This document shows, piece by piece, positions 6,186 through 7,942 of a stretch of DNA of 7,942 bases (position 1 is its first letter; each line of letters begins with the position of its first letter). The notes beneath the pieces were generated by a model. It searched no databases, had not been told where the DNA came from, and saw only the letters and a program-made list of their open reading frames with translations. The DNA is from Thermaerobacter marianensis (GTDB lineage: Bacteria; Bacillota; Sulfobacillia; DYIH01), in the NCBI GenBank assembly GCA_020723785.1, contig DYIH01000035.1, forward strand, positions 3,905 to 11,846, given 5' to 3'. A program made the translations under genes and the position numbers.

Positions 6186-7193
6186 ATGTGGAGTACAGCA
6201 AGGTTCTCTGGCGCCATGCTCGCGATCGGGTTGCTGGCCCTGGCGGCCGCCGGCTGCGGCGGCGACGGCAAGCAGGTTCTGGCCCGGGTCAACGGGGAGA
6301 AGGTGACGGCACGCCAGTTGGATCAGCGGGTGGCCTTCTTCCAGGTCATCTGGCGCCACAAGATGGCTCCCAGGGAACTGGAGCTCGTGCGGTCGCAGTT
6401 CGTTGACCTGTTGGTGGACGAGGCCCTGCTGGCCCAGGAGGCCAAAAAGCGCGGCCTTGCGCCTCAGGCGAGCACGGTGAAGGCCGAAACGTCACGCTTG
6501 ATGGATACCATCAAGTCGCAAAACTTTGGTGGTTCGGCGGAACAGATGAATCGCGATTTCAAGCAGGCGGGCTTGACCACCGAAGCGCTCCAGGACATCG
6601 TTGCCCGCCAGTTGGCCGTGGATGCCATCTTCAAGAAGGAGACCGCTTCCGTCCAGGTTTCCGATGCCGACGTCCGCTCTTTCTACGATCAGAACAAGGC
6701 GCAGATGGTCGTTCCGGAGACGGTGAAACTGTCACGGATCAAGGCCAAGACCAAGGAGGACGCCGAAAAGGCGCTGGCCGAGTTGCAGGCCGGCAAGCCC
6801 TTCACCGAGGTGGCCAAGGAATATTCCTCCGATCCCATGGTGGCGGCCCACAGCGGCATGTCCATCGCCGGCCTCCCCCCCGCCGGCGCCCCGCAGGAGG
6901 TCCGCCGGGGCGAACTCCCGCCGGAGCTCGACAAGGCGGCCTTCGACCTGGACCCGGGCAAGGTGAGCCAGGTCGTGGAGAGCCAGGGCGCCTATTACGT
7001 TCTGAAGGTGGAGGACAAGCAGGACTCGCGGCAGAGGACCTTCGAGGAGGTCAAGGAGGACGTGCGCAATTACCTTTTGCAGGAGAGACGGAAGCAGGTC
7101 TTCGAGCGGTTCGTGGCCGGCCTCAGGAAGTCGGCGAAGATCGAGAAGAAGCAGGTTGCCGGCACTTCCGGAGCGAAGGCGCCGAGCAGGTGA
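6186..7193 (+). CDS. Parvulin/SurA-like family lipoprotein lacking both parvulin histidines (copy 2)
   Basis: The product is 335 residues. The signal peptide MWSTARFSGAMLAIGLLALA ends at a lipobox-like AAGC (Cys24). The SurA/PrsA-type N-domain starts at VNGEKVTARQLDQR, nearly identical to copy 1, with LVDEALLAQEAKKRGL. The parvulin domain (about residues 173-278) aligns with copy 1 without gaps: DAEKALAELQAGKPFTEVAKE, YSSDPM, AAFDLDPGKVSQVVES. The strand that holds the first catalytic-site His in active parvulins reads VKLSRI (Arg184). The second conserved His is Tyr271 (AYYVLKV). Known active parvulins keep these positions, so this copy is probably a non-catalytic chaperone. A Lys/Ala-rich tail follows. 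GGAAAGGG upstream of ATG 6186 supports the start. It is cotranscribed with NHL copy 2 in all likelihood, and convergent with the cytochrome lipoprotein gene. Confidence 0.88.
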   Translation: MWSTARFSGAMLAIGLLALAAAGCGGDGKQVLARVNGEKVTARQLDQRVAFFQVIWRHKMAPRELELVRSQFVDLLVDEALLAQEAKKRGLAPQASTVKAETSRLMDTIKSQNFGGSAEQMNRDFKQAGLTTEALQDIVARQLAVDAIFKKETASVQVSDADVRSFYDQNKAQMVVPETVKLSRIKAKTKEDAEKALAELQAGKPFTEVAKEYSSDPMVAAHSGMSIAGLPPAGAPQEVRRGELPPELDKAAFDLDPGKVSQVVESQGAYYVLKVEDKQDSRQRTFEEVKEDVRNYLLQERRKQVFERFVAGLRKSAKIEKKQVAGTSGAKAPSR

Positions 7194-7236
7194 CCTCGAG
7201 GCCGGCGCTGGGCCGCGGCGGGCGGCCGGCATCGGG

Positions 7237-7272
7237 AAAAGGGAAAACCCCCGACCGGGCAGGCCGGGGGTT
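7237..7272 (-). terminator. Intrinsic terminator of the cytochrome lipoprotein gene
   Basis: On the minus strand, 21 nt after the stop, the arms AACCCCCG (7265-7272 read in reverse) and CGGGGGTT (7246-7253) form a GC-rich stem with further pairing of CC/GG inside, followed by TTTTCCCTTTT. This is a standard Rho-independent terminator. It may also slow plus-strand transcription leaving the parvulin gene at 7193, though no T-tract lies on that side. The 7201-7230 stretch before it is very GC-rich, with GCCGGC at both ends. Confidence 0.85.
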
Positions 7273-7292
7273 GCACCCTACGGCAGGGCGAC
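7246..7292. repeat. Direct repeat, copy A (terminator plus 3' flank)
   Basis: This 47-nt segment between the stem and the stop codon of the cytochrome gene matches 7859-7904 at about 42 positions, with one 1-nt gap and four substitutions. The similarity continues into the 3' coding ends. It points to duplication of the cytochrome gene with its terminator. Confidence 0.8.
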
Positions 7293-7748
7293 TTATTTGA
7301 GGGAACGCTCATAGGCGATGACATTCTTGATGTCGTCGTCGGTCAGTTGGCCCTTGAAGGCCGGCATGGCGTTCTTGCCGTCGGCGACCACCTTGATGTG
7401 GTCCGCCTCGCTCATGCGCTCAGCCACCGCCTGCTTGCCATCCTTGGCGACGAAAGCCGGGCCGACACCGCCTTCACCGTTGGCGCCATGGCAGGCGGCG
7501 CACTTCTGGCCGTAGATGTCCTTGCCCTTGGCGGCGTCTCCGCCACCGCCGGCATCGGCCGGCGGCGCGCTTGCCGGTTCCTTGGAGCCCTCCGTCTTGG
7601 CGGGCTCCGGCGCCGGCTGGCTCTGTTGAGCGCTTTGACTCTCCGCCGCCGGTGGGGTCTCACTGGCGGGGCTCTTCTTGCCGCAACCAGTTGCTGCCAG
7701 GGCCAGCGCCAGTAGGGCGATGGCAACCCCCTTTATCCTGATATGCAC
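7293..7748 (-). CDS. Monohaem cytochrome c lipoprotein
   Basis: The product is 151 residues from GTG 7748. A signal peptide (HIRIKGVAIALLALALA) ends at ATGC, with Cys22 the likely lipidation site, followed by GKK. Residues 26-70 are a low-complexity linker rich in Pro, Ala, Ser, Glu and Gly, which would let the haem domain swing away from the membrane. The haem domain (about 71-151) is a small class I cytochrome c: CAACHG (Cys83, Cys86, His87), VGPAF, and the Met ligand in NAMPAF (Met128), ending LTDDDIKNVIAYERSLK. It probably carries electrons at the outer face of the membrane, plausibly to or from the multihaem cytochromes; the partner is inferred. GTG is the start because an unusually strong Shine-Dalgarno sequence lies 6 nt upstream. 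A paralogue lies directly upstream at the window edge, separated from it by that gene's terminator, so this gene likely has its own promoter, which I could not place firmly. Confidence 0.93.
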   Translation of the reverse strand: MHIRIKGVAIALLALALAATGCGKKSPASETPPAAESQSAQQSQPAPEPAKTEGSKEPASAPPADAGGGGDAAKGKDIYGQKCAACHGANGEGGVGPAFVAKDGKQAVAERMSEADHIKVVADGKNAMPAFKGQLTDDDIKNVIAYERSLK

Positions 7749-7754
7749 GGCGTT

Positions 7755-7765
7755 ATCACCTCCTT
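7755..7765 (-). promoter_or_regulatory. Very strong Shine-Dalgarno sequence of the cytochrome lipoprotein gene
   Basis: On the minus strand, AAGGAGGTGAT is an 11-nt match to the usual anti-Shine-Dalgarno end of 16S rRNA, 6 nt before GTG 7748. It fixes the GTG start and suggests high expression. Confidence 0.85.
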
Positions 7766-7835
7766 CCAGATGATCTCAAAACAGCCATATTCGATGTGCA
7801 CCCCGGAAATCCTTTTAATGCTAAAAATGGAGGCA

Positions 7836-7849
7836 AGCCGCCGGCGGCT
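7836..7849. repeat. 14-bp perfect palindrome between the two cytochrome genes
   Basis: AGCCGCCGGCGGCT is self-complementary. It lies just downstream (minus strand) of the terminator of the edge cytochrome gene and about 87 nt before the next start codon. It could be an operator or a chance GC-rich palindrome. The rest of 7766-7835 shows no firm promoter. Confidence 0.35.
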
Positions 7850-7850
7850 G

Positions 7851-7884
7851 AAAAAGAAAACCCCCGACCGGCAGGCCGGGGGTT
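7851..7884 (-). terminator. Intrinsic terminator of the cytochrome gene at the right edge
   Basis: On the minus strand the arms at 7877-7884 and 7859-7866 (AACCCCCG/CGGGGGTT) form the same stem as in copy A, followed by TTTTCTTTTT. It starts about 20 nt after the stop codon at 7905. Confidence 0.85.
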
Positions 7885-7904
7885 GCACCCTGCAATAGGG
7901 CGAC
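7859..7904. repeat. Direct repeat, copy B (terminator plus 3' flank)
   Basis: This is the counterpart of 7246-7292, one nucleotide shorter (one G missing in the loop). See copy A for the comparison. Confidence 0.8.
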
Positions 7905-7942
7905 TTACTTGAGGCTGCGAATGTAGGCGACGACGTTCTTGA
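7905..7942 (-). CDS. Cytochrome c paralogue, last 11 codons (gene continues beyond window)
   Basis: Read on the minus strand, the window edge encodes KNVVAYIRSLK and a TAA stop, against KNVIAYERSLK and TAA in the cytochrome lipoprotein at 7293-7748. The matching C-terminus and the copied terminator make a tandem small cytochrome c likely. Its haem site and any lipobox lie outside the window. Confidence 0.75.
   Translation of the reverse strand, partial: KNVVAYIRSLK

Noticed and set aside
1..7942. CRISPR array, tRNA or rRNA genes
   Set aside because: No regularly spaced short repeats and no tRNA- or rRNA-like segments were seen.

Overview
The window is GC-rich DNA (roughly 60% or more by eye) from a bacterium whose visible genes centre on c-type cytochromes and exported partner proteins. 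Shine-Dalgarno sequences are strong (one matches 11 nt of the usual 16S rRNA 3' end), genes are closely packed, and several exported proteins are lipoproteins. This fits a dissimilatory metal- or sulfur-reducing anaerobe. A Geobacter/Desulfuromonas-like member of Desulfuromonadota is my best guess, but a cytochrome-rich Gram-positive anaerobe cannot be excluded from these 8 kb.

Layout. (1) 1-539 (+) is the C-terminal part of a multihaem cytochrome c with two CxxCH sites, followed by a perfect 14-bp hairpin. (2) A sigma70-type promoter near 645-673 opens an apparent operon on the plus strand: a membrane-anchored TPR protein, a membrane-anchored six-bladed NHL propeller, and a parvulin/SurA-like lipoprotein. 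(3) A BNR/Asp-box (Ycf48/sortilin-like) propeller lies on the minus strand, convergent with that operon. (4) A 426-bp divergent intergenic region carries two strong inverted repeats sharing the half-site TTGTGC, and a candidate promoter. (5) A second NHL propeller plus parvulin-like lipoprotein pair follows on the plus strand, clearly paralogous to the first. (6) On the minus strand lie a monohaem cytochrome c lipoprotein and, at the right edge, the last residues of a close paralogue. Each of these two has a near-identical intrinsic terminator.

How the genes may work together (inference). Multihaem cytochrome, parvulin-like foldase, NHL propeller and TPR protein form a set that I recall being noted beside cytochromes that assemble into extracellular filaments or conduits. 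The TPR protein could hold apocytochrome, as CcmI/NrfG-type TPR domains do. The NHL and BNR propellers could be extracytoplasmic scaffolds. The parvulin-like lipoproteins could be chaperones: both lack the first conserved parvulin histidine and the second copy lacks both. The small cytochrome lipoproteins could carry electrons between membrane and conduit. The most notable point is the duplication of the NHL-parvulin unit around an inverted BNR propeller, in a locus bounded by cytochromes on both sides.
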